NCBI GenBank assembly: GCA_020627425.1
Contig: JAHKXX010000127.1
Location: 1-5,586, forward strand
Direction of reading: 5' to 3'
From: a bacterium
Lineage (GTDB): Bacteria; Bacillota; Clostridia; Oscillospirales; Acutalibacteraceae
DNA length: 5,586 bases
Each line of letters begins with the position of its first letter. Positions within the stretch are counted from its first letter, which is position 1. The notes beneath the pieces were generated by a model that had not been told where the DNA came from, made no database searches, and worked only from the letters and a program-made list of their open reading frames with translations. The position numbers were made by a program, and so were the translations under genes. Below, one piece after another: positions 1 to 5,586 of the stretch.

Positions 1-1193
1 GTTTCTTCAGAGTCCTTGTTTTCGTTTATTTCTGATTCTTCTGTTGTCTCTTCGGGGACAGTGTCTGTAGCTGTTTCTTCAGAGTCCTTGTTTTCGTCTG
101 ATGGGGCATCATCCTCCGAATTGGAGCTTATATCCTCGAAGCTTTTCGGGATCTCCTTTTTATCCTTTTTTTCAAAGGCTTCCTTTTTTATATCGGGTTC
201 TTTATCTTTTTCGGCTTTTTCCCCAGCCGCCTTTTTCCTAAATTGGCTGTACTTCATCGCGGTAATAATTATTGCCGCAAGAAAGATTATGGAAATCGAA
301 GCGGCAATAATAAGATATATGTATCTTATATCAAGCTTTCCGCTGCTGACGCTGAGATCTGTCTGTGACGACTCTGCGGACACCGGCTGTACGCCAGCAA
401 ATTTAACACTGTTCATGACAGTGTTTAACAATGCCCTCTGATCATTACCCGGCTCACCCGTATAGGACTGCATTGTAATGACTACCTTTGTACCGTTTAT
501 GATGGTATACTCCTGTATACCGACGATCTTTGTATTCTCGGAGTTGTACTCTGTGCCGAGGGTAAGAAAAAGCACATCGTTAAAGGTGTTCTTTGAGCAG
601 CTTTTATAGATATTCTGAGCGAGAAGATCGTCTATGAGCTTTTGCATCTCGTCCTCGGTAAGTATCGAAAGACTGCTTATTTCCTTTGTGCTGTTGTTTT
701 CGGTTGCCTGAACGGTAATATCATAGGAAAAATCCTTCGCAACAGCCTTTATATATGTGTCGGAAGCCTCAAAGCTTTCAAGCATATCCTCCCTTGTCAG
801 CTTGCACGCCTTCAGTGCAGGATCGTTTTCCTTACTATCCCTTGTGATAACATACAGCTCCTCCGGCAGGGATATTGTCATATCCGCCATATCAAGCTTG
901 TATTCTTTATACTTGAAGTTCTTCGGATCTGTTTTGCTTTCTTCCTTTGTGCTTTCTTCCTTGCTGCTTTTGCTGTCATTGCTGCTGTCATTTTTTTCTG
1001 ACTCAGAGCTGTTTTCGGAGTTGTCGGAAACTGAGCCTTCCGTTTTATTGCCTTCCTCATCGGGCGACTGTTCGCCTTGTACCGCAGAAGACGCGGTCTC
1101 CCCAGCCGTACTGCTTTCATTCTCGGCAAAGGCAGTCGTCGAAAGACTGAAGGCTATAAGCGCAGCCGCAATAATTGCTGTAATTTTTTTCAT
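1..1193 (-). CDS. Secreted, single-pass membrane-anchored protein of unknown function (3' end beyond window)
   Basis: The first 397 codons are present; the C-terminus lies off the left edge. ATG at 1193 is preceded by AGGAGG (1206-1201) with a 7-nt spacer, so the start is firm. Residues 1-23 are a signal peptide (MKKITA, hydrophobic core, AFA cleavage site). Residues 24-93 are a Ser/Glu/Asn/Lys-rich linker without hydrophobic core. Residues about 94-268 look globular and alternate strands and helices; the pattern (LPEELYVITRD early, QEYTIINGTKVVITMQSY later) recalls PsbP/DcrB-like alpha/beta domains seen in clostridial surface proteins, but that is inference. Residues 291-313 form one transmembrane helix, followed by a Lys/Glu-rich, presumably cytoplasmic tail that begins to repeat (ENKDSEE at 367-373 and again at 391-397). 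The globular domain should therefore face outside. It has its own promoter and is not in an operon with the gene upstream. Function not recognised. Confidence 0.9.
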   Translation of the reverse strand, partial: MKKITAIIAAALIAFSLSTTAFAENESSTAGETASSAVQGEQSPDEEGNKTEGSVSDNSENSSESEKNDSSNDSKSSKEESTKEESKTDPKNFKYKEYKLDMADMTISLPEELYVITRDSKENDPALKACKLTREDMLESFEASDTYIKAVAKDFSYDITVQATENNSTKEISSLSILTEDEMQKLIDDLLAQNIYKSCSKNTFNDVLFLTLGTEYNSENTKIVGIQEYTIINGTKVVITMQSYTGEPGNDQRALLNTVMNSVKFAGVQPVSAESSQTDLSVSSGKLDIRYIYLIIAASISIIFLAAIIITAMKYSQFRKKAAGEKAEKDKEPDIKKEAFEKKDKKEIPKSFEDISSNSEDDAPSDENKDSEETATDTVPEETTEESEINENKDSEE

Positions 1194-1253
1194 CTTTTTG
1201 CCTCCTGTAAGAGTCTGTTTTAAACTTAATTAAGCTTATTAACAACTTGTACA

Positions 1254-1310
1254 ATACCGCACAGGAAGTACGACATCAACAGACTACGGAATCTGTTTCG
1301 GTATCCTGTG
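1254..1310 (-). promoter_or_regulatory. Structured 5' leader with competing stems
   Basis: This lies in the roughly 160-nt untranslated leader of the membrane-protein gene. A central hairpin has a perfect 6-bp stem (1278-1283 with 1292-1297) and an 8-nt loop. Outside it two further pairings are possible: CACAGGA/TCCTGTG (1304-1310 with 1260-1266) and ATACCG/CGGTAT (1299-1304 with 1254-1259). Their order is interleaved, so they must be alternatives or form a pseudoknot. The pairings are read directly; a regulatory role is inference and no known riboswitch class was recognised. Confidence 0.4.
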
Positions 1311-1359
1311 GGTAACGCCTTTATTTTTTAAAACCTGTTAAAGGATAATACTCTACTCT

Positions 1360-1388
1360 ATTATACTTTAAAACGAGAAAAATTACAA
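1360..1388 (-). promoter_or_regulatory. Sigma-A type promoter of the membrane-protein gene
   Basis: The minus strand reads TTGTAA (1388-1383), a 17-bp spacer, then a perfect TATAAT (1365-1360). Transcription would begin near 1353, about 160 nt before the ATG at 1193. The -35 box matches 4 of 6 consensus positions, which would suit an activator-assisted promoter given the repeats just upstream. Confidence 0.75.
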
Positions 1389-1400
1389 GCCGTTATGATC

Positions 1401-1428
1401 ATTACTTTGCCATTACTTATAATTACTT
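1401..1428 (-). promoter_or_regulatory. Three phased AAGTAAT direct repeats, candidate activator site
   Basis: The heptamer AAGTAAT occurs three times on the minus strand, at 1428-1422, 1418-1412 and 1407-1401. Repeat starts are 10 and 11 bp apart, putting all copies on one helix face. The last copy ends 12 bp upstream of the -35 box. Seven-bp direct repeats at about 11-bp phase are the usual layout for OmpR/PhoB-family response regulators, though the protein that would bind here cannot be named from this window. Confidence 0.5.
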
Positions 1429-1464
1429 TGTGTTATAATTGCGATATAGCCCTGCATTTTTTTG

Positions 1465-1506
1465 AAAAAAATCCCCGAAAACTGCCAAAGCGCAATTTTC
1501 GGGGAT
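1465..1506 (-). terminator. Rho-independent terminator of the acyl-CoA synthetase gene
   Basis: An 11-bp perfect stem (1506-1496 with 1481-1471, ATCCCCGAAAA on the outer arm) encloses a 14-nt loop and is followed on the minus strand by six T (1470-1465). It lies 43 bp past the stop codon. A second small hairpin, TCGGGC/GCCCGA with a 3-nt loop (1524-1510), sits between the stop and the terminator. There is no T-run on the plus-strand side, so it should work only for leftward transcription. Confidence 0.92.
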
Positions 1507-1548
1507 CAATCGGGCATAGCCCGACAGTATTGTTTTGTAAGTGATCGG

Positions 1549-3234
1549 TTACTCTGCGTCGCGTACCTTGACGGCTTGCTCATCGGTATGACGTATAAGA
1601 GCACGTTTTATCTTGCCGCCGACGGTTTTCGGCAGCTCGTCTACAAACTCGATCACACGCGGATATTTGTAGGGGGCCGTTGTTCTCTTTACATGATTCT
1701 GAAGCTCTTTTTTCAGCTCATCACTCGGCTCATAGCCCTTTTTGAGCACGATGGTAGCCTTTACCACCTGACCGCGCACAGGATCGGGAACACCCGTGAT
1801 AGCACACTCGACTACGGCGTCGTGTGCGACAAGAGCACTCTCTACCTCGAAGGGTCCTATACGATAGCCGGAGCATTTGATAACATCATCATTTCGTCCG
1901 ACAAACCAGTAATAGCCCTCGCTGTCTATCCAAGCCATATCGCAGGTATCATAATATCTGCCGAGGAGCAGCTCGTCGGTCATCTCCTTGTTCAGGTAAT
2001 AGCCGGTAAACAGTCCCGTGGGAGGGTTGTTCTTTACGTCCCAGACGCATATAGAGCCTTCCTCGCCCTGCTTTACCTCGTTGCCTTCTTTATCAAGAAG
2101 CCTTATATCATACAGAGGCGATGCCTTTCCGGTAGAGCCTATCTTTATCGGATCCCACTGAAAATCAGCAAGCAGAACAGAGCCTTCGCTCTGACCGAAG
2201 CCCTGATATATATTGTGTCCTGTCAGCCTGTACCATTTGTTGTTTACCTCTGCATTCAGCGGTTCGCCGGCTGTACACCAGTGCTGTATGGATGAAAGGT
2301 CATAGCTTGCTACATCCTCGAGCAGCATAAAACGGTACATCGTAGGAGGCGCGCAGAAGGTAGTAAGTTTATAGTCCTGCATTTTTTGCAGAAGGTTTTT
2401 CGGTACAAACTTGTCCATATCATAGGCAAATACTACAGCTCCGCAGACCCACTGACCGTATATCTTGCCCCAGCCGAACTTTGCCCAGCCGGAGTCGGTA
2501 ACGCTCATATGCAGCTTGTCCTCCTGTACCTGCTGCCAGTATTTCGCGGTAACTATATGTCCCAGCGGATAGGAGAAAGCGTGCTGTACCATTTTGGGGT
2601 TGCCGGTGGTACCGCTTGTGAAATAAACAAGCATAACATCGTCCTTGGTCGTAGCTTCATCGCCTGTAGGACGGGGAAAAACATCCGGGTACTTTTCTAT
2701 CTCTTCCTCAAAGAAGTCCCAGCCCTCGCGCTTTGTGCCGACTACGATATGATGATGTATGGTCGGAGACTCGGGCAGAGCCTGCTCTACCTGTCCTATA
2801 ACGAAGTCGTCATTTACACAGACTATTGCACGGGCAACAGACGCGTTTGCGCGGTATACTATATCCTTCTTAGTCAGCTGAAGCGTAGCAGGGATAACCA
2901 CCGCACCAAGCTTGTGCAGTGCTACTGCCGTTACCCAGTATTCCCAGCGGCGGCGCATTATAAGCATTACAACGTCGCCCTTTTTAATACCTATGCTCTT
3001 AAAATAATTTGCAGCCTTGTTTGACAGCAGGCTTATATCCTTAAAGGTGAATATCTTTTCGTTGTCGTGGTCGTCACACCAGACAAGAGCCTTTTTATTC
3101 TCGTCCTGCCTTGCCCACTCGTCCACAATATCAAAGCCGAAATTAAAGTCATCGGGTACGTTGACTCTGTAATTCTTCTTGAAATCCTCATAGGAATCAA
3201 ACTCGATACGGGGTAAAAATCTGTCCAGCAGCAT
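1549..3234 (-). CDS. AMP-forming acyl-CoA synthetase, medium-chain (ACSM/MACS-like)
   Basis: A complete 561-residue member of the ANL adenylating superfamily, normal length. It would activate a carboxylic acid with ATP to an acyl-adenylate, then transfer the acyl group to CoA, in the cytosol. In order: P-loop TSGTTGNPK (206-214), SGWAK (248-252), APPTMYR (295-301), TAGEP (321-325), YQGFGQSE with Mg-binding Glu350, ribose-binding Asp432, hinge region GRNDDVIK (446-453), SGYRIGPFEVE (455-465), TTAPYKYPR (518-526) and PKTVGGKIKR with catalytic Lys541. VPDDFNF near the N-terminus, GLFTGYY, and the SGYRIGPFEVE to TTAPYKYPR segment resemble vertebrate ACSM and archaeal MACS enzymes more than bacterial Acs, so a medium-chain, branched or aromatic acid is likelier than acetate; the substrate is inference. 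The usual TGD motif reads TCD. ATG at 3234 has AGGGAG (3247-3242) at 7 nt, so a longer reading from 3270 is unlikely. Monocistronic, with its own promoter and terminator. Confidence 0.94.
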   Translation of the reverse strand: MLLDRFLPRIEFDSYEDFKKNYRVNVPDDFNFGFDIVDEWARQDENKKALVWCDDHDNEKIFTFKDISLLSNKAANYFKSIGIKKGDVVMLIMRRRWEYWVTAVALHKLGAVVIPATLQLTKKDIVYRANASVARAIVCVNDDFVIGQVEQALPESPTIHHHIVVGTKREGWDFFEEEIEKYPDVFPRPTGDEATTKDDVMLVYFTSGTTGNPKMVQHAFSYPLGHIVTAKYWQQVQEDKLHMSVTDSGWAKFGWGKIYGQWVCGAVVFAYDMDKFVPKNLLQKMQDYKLTTFCAPPTMYRFMLLEDVASYDLSSIQHWCTAGEPLNAEVNNKWYRLTGHNIYQGFGQSEGSVLLADFQWDPIKIGSTGKASPLYDIRLLDKEGNEVKQGEEGSICVWDVKNNPPTGLFTGYYLNKEMTDELLLGRYYDTCDMAWIDSEGYYWFVGRNDDVIKCSGYRIGPFEVESALVAHDAVVECAITGVPDPVRGQVVKATIVLKKGYEPSDELKKELQNHVKRTTAPYKYPRVIEFVDELPKTVGGKIKRALIRHTDEQAVKVRDAE

Positions 3235-3336
3235 TGTGCTTCTCCCTTTCCGTTTAGGTTTTAACATCATTATATCGTTAATAATACAATAGTAGCTTTT
3301 ATTAATATTATAATAATTTCTGTTCCGACATTTGCA

Positions 3337-3365
3337 ATGATAACATAGTAAAAATACCTTGTCAA
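3337..3365 (-). promoter_or_regulatory. Strong sigma-A promoter of the acyl-CoA synthetase gene
   Basis: The minus strand reads a perfect TTGACA (3365-3360), a 17-bp spacer, then TATCAT (3342-3337) with an extended-10 TG one base before it. Transcription would start near 3330, giving a leader of about 96 nt that is very AT-rich and ends with the AGGGAG ribosome binding site. This is the best-matching promoter in the window. Confidence 0.85.
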
Positions 3366-3374
3366 GTTAATATA

Positions 3375-3402
3375 TGTGCTACAAAAAGCTATCTTTGTGC
3401 TA
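3375..3402 (-). promoter_or_regulatory. TAGCACA direct repeat upstream of the promoter, candidate operator
   Basis: TAGCACA occurs on the minus strand at 3402-3396 and 3381-3375, exactly 21 bp (two helical turns) apart. The copies are centred about 69 and 48 bp upstream of the predicted transcription start, close behind the -35 box. This position suits an activator that recruits RNA polymerase. The repeat is visible; binding is inference. Confidence 0.35.
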
Positions 3403-3700
3403 AGATCCAGATGATTTGGTAAACCTCAAAGCCTACGGCACACTAAGTGTAAAATCATATTAAATGGAAAATTAAGGGTCGCAATTAGCAATTAGCAATG
3501 TGCAATGTGCAATGTGCAATTGTACGCTGACAAATAAGTAGAGTGGACAAAATATTTGACTCTGCTCCTAAACAGCACGAGCGCCGCCCTGAGCGGCGTG
3601 ACGCGGACAGAGAGGTATAATAAACCCGCTCGTACGCGTGCCAAGAAGGTAGGCGGTAACATTAACTACAGTGCGCGAATCGACAGCGGAGGCACTCCGC
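3403..3700. other. Gene-free stretch between dnaJ and the synthetase gene
   Basis: No supported gene lies here. From low to high coordinates: a plain AT-rich part to about 3480; a six-copy heptamer tract (3481-3522); then a GC-rich part from about 3575 to 3700 with two perfect 6-bp stems, CGCCGC/GCGGCG (3582-3587 with 3593-3598) and GCGGAG/CTCCGC (3686-3691 with 3695-3700). The GC-rich part differs in composition from the AT-rich leader beside it. No promoter or RNA class could be assigned to it. Confidence 0.6.
3481..3522. repeat. Six-copy tandem heptamer repeat
   Basis: Six contiguous 7-bp units: GCAATTA twice, GCAATGT three times, then GCAATTG. All share the core GCAAT. The variants are grouped rather than mixed, as expected from stepwise slippage duplication. 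It resembles the short tandem heptamer repeats found between genes in many bacterial genomes; no function is visible. Confidence 0.9.
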
Positions 3701-3728
3701 AAAAAACCCCGTACCAAACGGTACGGGG
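3701..3728 (-). terminator. Rho-independent terminator of dnaJ
   Basis: A perfect 9-bp GC-rich stem, CCCCGTACC/GGTACGGGG (3728-3720 with 3715-3707), with a 4-nt GTTT loop is followed on the minus strand by six T (3706-3701). It begins 8 bp after the dnaJ stop codon. It should cleanly end the chaperone transcript before the synthetase promoter. Confidence 0.95.
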
Positions 3729-3736
3729 AATAATGT

Positions 3737-4885
3737 TCAGTCCTTGAATATCTTTTTTACCTTGTCAAAGAAGCTGCTGCGCTTCTGATAGTTAGAGGCT
3801 GTACATGTATTGTCAAACTGATGAAGTATCTTCTTCTGTTCTGCCGTCAGATTTCTCGGAACCTCGATAGTCACCCTTACATACTGGTCGCCCCTGCCGC
3901 GGGAATTAAGGTGCTGTATGCCCTTTCCCTTCAGCTTGAATATATCGCCGGGCTGGGTACCCGCGTGTACCATATAGGACGCCTTTCCGTCAAGAGTAGG
4001 TACAGTGACCTCGTTGCCGAGAGCTGCCTGTGAAAATGTAAGCGGTATCTCGCACCACACGTCGTCGCCCTTACGTTCGAAAATATCGTGCTTACGGACG
4101 TTTACATAAACGTGCAGATCGCCCGATGGACCTCCGTTATAGCCGCTGTTGCCGTGACCGCCTATATTAAGTATCTGATCCTGGCTGATGCCTGCCGGAA
4201 CAGTGACTGTTACCGAACGTGAGGAGCGTATTCTGCCGGCACCCGAGCATTTTGGACAGGGCTTTTCTATTATCTTTCCCTTGCCGCGGCACTTGTCGCA
4301 CGGCTGTGATGTCTGAACAACACCAAAGGGAGTACGCTTTTGCGTCTGTACCTGACCGCTGCCGCTGCAGACGGGGCAGGTTTTCAGATGCGTACCCTCT
4401 GACGCTCCGGTTCCTCCGCAGCCTTTACAGGTCTCCACGTTCTGATATGTTACTTCTTTCTTACAGCCCTTGGCAGCCTCCTCAAAAGAGATAGTTACAG
4501 ACACCTCTACGTCAGAGCCGCGCCGGGGCGCATTCTGATTTCGCGCCGAGCGTCCTCCAAAGCCGCCGAAGAAAGAGTTGAATATATCGCCTATATCTAT
4601 ATCCTGTCCAAAGGGGTTGCCTCCGCCGTAAGCTGTAGAACCTGCGCCGAAATTCGGGTCTACGCCTGCAAAGCCGAACTGGTCATAACGCTGGCGTTTT
4701 TCCTTGTTCGACAGTACCTCGTAAGCCTCGTTTACCTCTTTAAACTTGGCTTCTGCTTCTTTGTTACCGGGGTTAAGATCAGGGTGATATTTTTTCGCCT
4801 GCTGACGAAACGCCTTTTTTATCTCGTCGTCAGAGGCACCCTTCTTAACTCCGAGCACTTCATAATAATCTCTTTTATCTGCCAA
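3737..4885 (-). CDS. dnaJ: Chaperone protein DnaJ (Hsp40)
   Basis: A complete type I J-protein of 382 residues, normal length. It delivers unfolded proteins to DnaK and stimulates its ATPase in the cytosol. Order of domains: J domain (1-70) with the essential HPD at 34-36 and QRYDQFG at its end; Gly/Phe-rich linker (about 71-115) with FFGGFGG; zinc-binding domain with four intact CxxCxGxG motifs at 153-160, 170-177, 196-203 and 210-217; C-terminal substrate-binding domains to about 350; and a basic tail. No key residue is missing. The start chosen is TTG at 4885, giving MADKRDYYEVLG, the usual DnaJ N-terminus; GGGGTGA (4897-4891) pairs well with 16S rRNA and is correctly placed for it. A GTG at 4894 would add three residues but has no ribosome binding site of its own. 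It follows dnaK by 193 bp, probably in the same transcript, and ends at a terminator. Confidence 0.97.
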   Translation of the reverse strand: MADKRDYYEVLGVKKGASDDEIKKAFRQQAKKYHPDLNPGNKEAEAKFKEVNEAYEVLSNKEKRQRYDQFGFAGVDPNFGAGSTAYGGGNPFGQDIDIGDIFNSFFGGFGGRSARNQNAPRRGSDVEVSVTISFEEAAKGCKKEVTYQNVETCKGCGGTGASEGTHLKTCPVCSGSGQVQTQKRTPFGVVQTSQPCDKCRGKGKIIEKPCPKCSGAGRIRSSRSVTVTVPAGISQDQILNIGGHGNSGYNGGPSGDLHVYVNVRKHDIFERKGDDVWCEIPLTFSQAALGNEVTVPTLDGKASYMVHAGTQPGDIFKLKGKGIQHLNSRGRGDQYVRVTIEVPRNLTAEQKKILHQFDNTCTASNYQKRSSFFDKVKKIFKD

Positions 4886-4888
4886 AAA

Positions 4889-4897
4889 CCTCACCCC
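4889..4897 (-). promoter_or_regulatory. Ribosome binding site that decides the dnaJ TTG start
   Basis: The minus strand reads GGGGTGAGG. GGGGTGA matches the anti-Shine-Dalgarno complement GAGGTGA with one G-U wobble, and its last base lies 5 nt before TTG at 4885. The alternative GTG codon (4894-4892) lies inside this site, so it cannot use it. Confidence 0.7.
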
Positions 4898-4898
4898 A

Positions 4899-4930
4899 AT
4901 GTCTGCGCGCCGCCGGGATGTCTGCGCGCC
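4899..4930. repeat. 13-bp direct repeat just upstream of the dnaJ ribosome binding site
   Basis: ATGTCTGCGCGCC occurs at 4899-4911 and again at 4918-4930, separated by 6 bp. Each copy contains the self-complementary GCGCGC, so the two copies could also pair with each other in the mRNA, placing a GC-rich stem next to the ribosome binding site. Confidence 0.75.
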
Positions 4931-4949
4931 TGCCTTAACTATATCCGCA

Positions 4950-4990
4950 TACCCTACAGCCGACTGTGAGTTTTATGCTGCTATAGGGTA
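4950..4990 (-). other. Hairpin in the dnaK-dnaJ gap (dnaJ-proximal)
   Basis: Two arms, 4990-4977 and 4960-4950, pair over 11 bp with a 3-nt bulge (4983-4981) and a 16-nt loop. No T-run follows on the minus strand, so it is not an ordinary terminator. It may affect mRNA processing or stability between the two genes; that role is inference. Confidence 0.45.
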
Positions 4991-5012
4991 GTCAGTAATA
5001 CAAACCGTCCGG

Positions 5013-5043
5013 GTATCGCGGCAGATATGCTCTGCTGCGATAC
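5013..5043 (-). other. Hairpin in the dnaK-dnaJ gap (dnaK-proximal)
   Basis: Arms of 12 nt (5043-5032 and 5024-5013) pair around a 7-nt loop. On the transcribed minus strand the stem has 7 bp, one A-C mismatch, then 4 bp. It begins 35 nt after the dnaK stop and lacks a T-run. It could protect the 3' end of dnaK RNA after cleavage, or be a weak attenuator. A further 5-bp stem (5073-5069 with 5061-5057) sits between it and dnaK. Confidence 0.45.
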
Positions 5044-5078
5044 GGGTACGGTATCAAGCCGCAATATACGGCTATATC

Positions 5079-5586
5079 TTAGTTGTTGTCGTCAACGTCC
5101 TTGAAGTCTGCGTTATATACGCCGTTGTCGCTCTGCTCTGGAGCCTGCTGAGCTGCTGCGCCCTGAGCTGCTGCATCCTGATAGAGCTTTTCCGATACTG
5201 CGTACATTGCCTTCTGAAGCTCGTCCTTAGCAGACTGTATCATATCAAGATTATTCTGTGCAAGAGCGGACTTCACTGCTGCTACCTTGCTGTTGAGGTT
5301 ATCCTTATCCTCGGAGGAAATGTGCTCGCCGTTCTCGGAGAGGAGCTTTTCTACTGCATATACCAGGTTCTCGGCGTCGTTCTTCTTGTCTACCTCTTCA
5401 CGGCGCTTCTTATCCTCTGCAGCATACTGCTCTGCATCGTGGATAGCCTTCTCTATATCGTCCTTGCTCATATTGGTATTGGAGGTTATTGTTATATGCT
5501 GCTCCTTGCCTGTACCGAGATCCTTTGCGGATACGTTAACGATACCGTTGGCGTCTATATCAAAGGTAACCTCTATCTGCGGAACA
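5079..5586 (-). CDS. dnaK: Molecular chaperone DnaK (Hsp70), C-terminal 168 residues only
   Basis: The gene enters from the right edge, so the ATPase domain and most of the substrate-binding sandwich are outside the window; a full DnaK is about 610-640 residues. What remains is unmistakable: the end of the beta substrate-binding domain (VPQIEVTFDIDANGIVNVSAKDLGTG is present in the first 26 residues), then the helical lid starting at MSKDDIEKAIHDAE with its long charged helices, then an Ala/Gln-rich flexible tail ending FKDVDDNN, close to the usual acidic DnaK C-terminus. The Met at 5471 is internal, not a start, because the frame stays open and homologous to DnaK back to the edge. DnaK binds exposed hydrophobic segments under control of ATP, DnaJ and GrpE. 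Its promoter and any HrcA/CIRCE site would lie further right. Confidence 0.97.
   Translation of the reverse strand, partial: VPQIEVTFDIDANGIVNVSAKDLGTGKEQHITITSNTNMSKDDIEKAIHDAEQYAAEDKKRREEVDKKNDAENLVYAVEKLLSENGEHISSEDKDNLNSKVAAVKSALAQNNLDMIQSAKDELQKAMYAVSEKLYQDAAAQGAAAQQAPEQSDNGVYNADFKDVDDNN

Noticed and set aside
16..441. Plus-strand Ser-rich open frame, and a similar one at 757-1233
   Set aside because: Both are antisense to the Glu/Lys/Ser-rich segments of the membrane-protein gene, which has a signal peptide, ribosome binding site and promoter. Low-complexity coding DNA readily gives such mirror frames.
1462..2295. Long plus-strand open frame of 277 codons, and another at 2386-3024
   Set aside because: They lie wholly or mostly antisense to the acyl-CoA synthetase, whose motifs are intact throughout, and show no recognisable domain of their own. 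The first even starts inside the synthetase terminator.
3235..3270. Twelve-residue N-terminal extension of the synthetase
   Set aside because: ATG at 3234 has a well-spaced AGGGAG, which the extension would translate; the extension has no good ribosome binding site and is not like family N-termini.
3375..3403. CIRCE (HrcA) operator upstream of the synthetase
   Set aside because: TTAGCAC matches part of one CIRCE arm, but there is no inverted GAGTGCTAA partner nine bases away; the second motif is a direct copy 21 bp off.
3481..3522. CRISPR array
   Set aside because: The units are contiguous 7-mers with no spacers, far too short for CRISPR repeats.
3556..3747. Small plus-strand open frame of 63 codons in the gap after dnaJ
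   Set aside because: It begins with TTG without a ribosome binding site, runs through both arms of the dnaJ terminator and overlaps the dnaJ 3' end. No domain is recognised. Its DNA is still noted as an unexplained GC-rich segment.
5013..5043. Terminator after dnaK
   Set aside because: The stem has a mismatch on the transcribed strand and no T-run follows, so read-through into dnaJ is expected.

Overview
The window looks like chromosomal DNA from a low-to-moderate G+C Clostridia-type Firmicute, most likely a gut Ruminococcus/Oscillospiraceae relative. This rests on protein style (DnaK, DnaJ, an ACSM-like synthetase), strong AGGAGG-type ribosome binding sites, sigma-A promoters with 17-bp spacers, and compact hairpin-plus-U terminators. 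The genus is inference. All four supported genes lie on the minus strand, so the biological order runs from high to low coordinates.

Right end (about 5586-3701): a chaperone unit. The last 168 codons of dnaK enter from the right edge, followed by a 193-bp gap rich in potential hairpins. A complete dnaJ comes next, best read from a TTG start, and ends 8 bp before a textbook terminator. DnaK and DnaJ are Hsp70 and its J-domain co-chaperone and work as one folding machine.

Middle (3700-1465): a gene-free stretch of about 470 bp holds a GC-rich segment, a six-copy heptamer repeat and a strong promoter with a two-copy direct repeat just upstream. The promoter drives a single gene for an AMP-forming acyl-CoA synthetase of the medium-chain (ACSM/MACS) type, closed by its own terminator. 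One signature motif in this enzyme carries a Gly-to-Cys change.

Left end (1464-1): a promoter preceded by three helically phased AAGTAAT repeats, then a leader of about 160 nt with competing stems, then a secreted, membrane-anchored protein of unknown function. That gene runs off the left edge inside what looks like an in-frame 72-bp repeat.

The genes are ordinary housekeeping and metabolic types plus one unknown surface protein. I see no CRISPR, transposase, phage, toxin-antitoxin or defence gene. The less explained signals are the regulatory arrangement at 1254-1430, the repeats at 3375-3522, and the dnaK-dnaJ gap.
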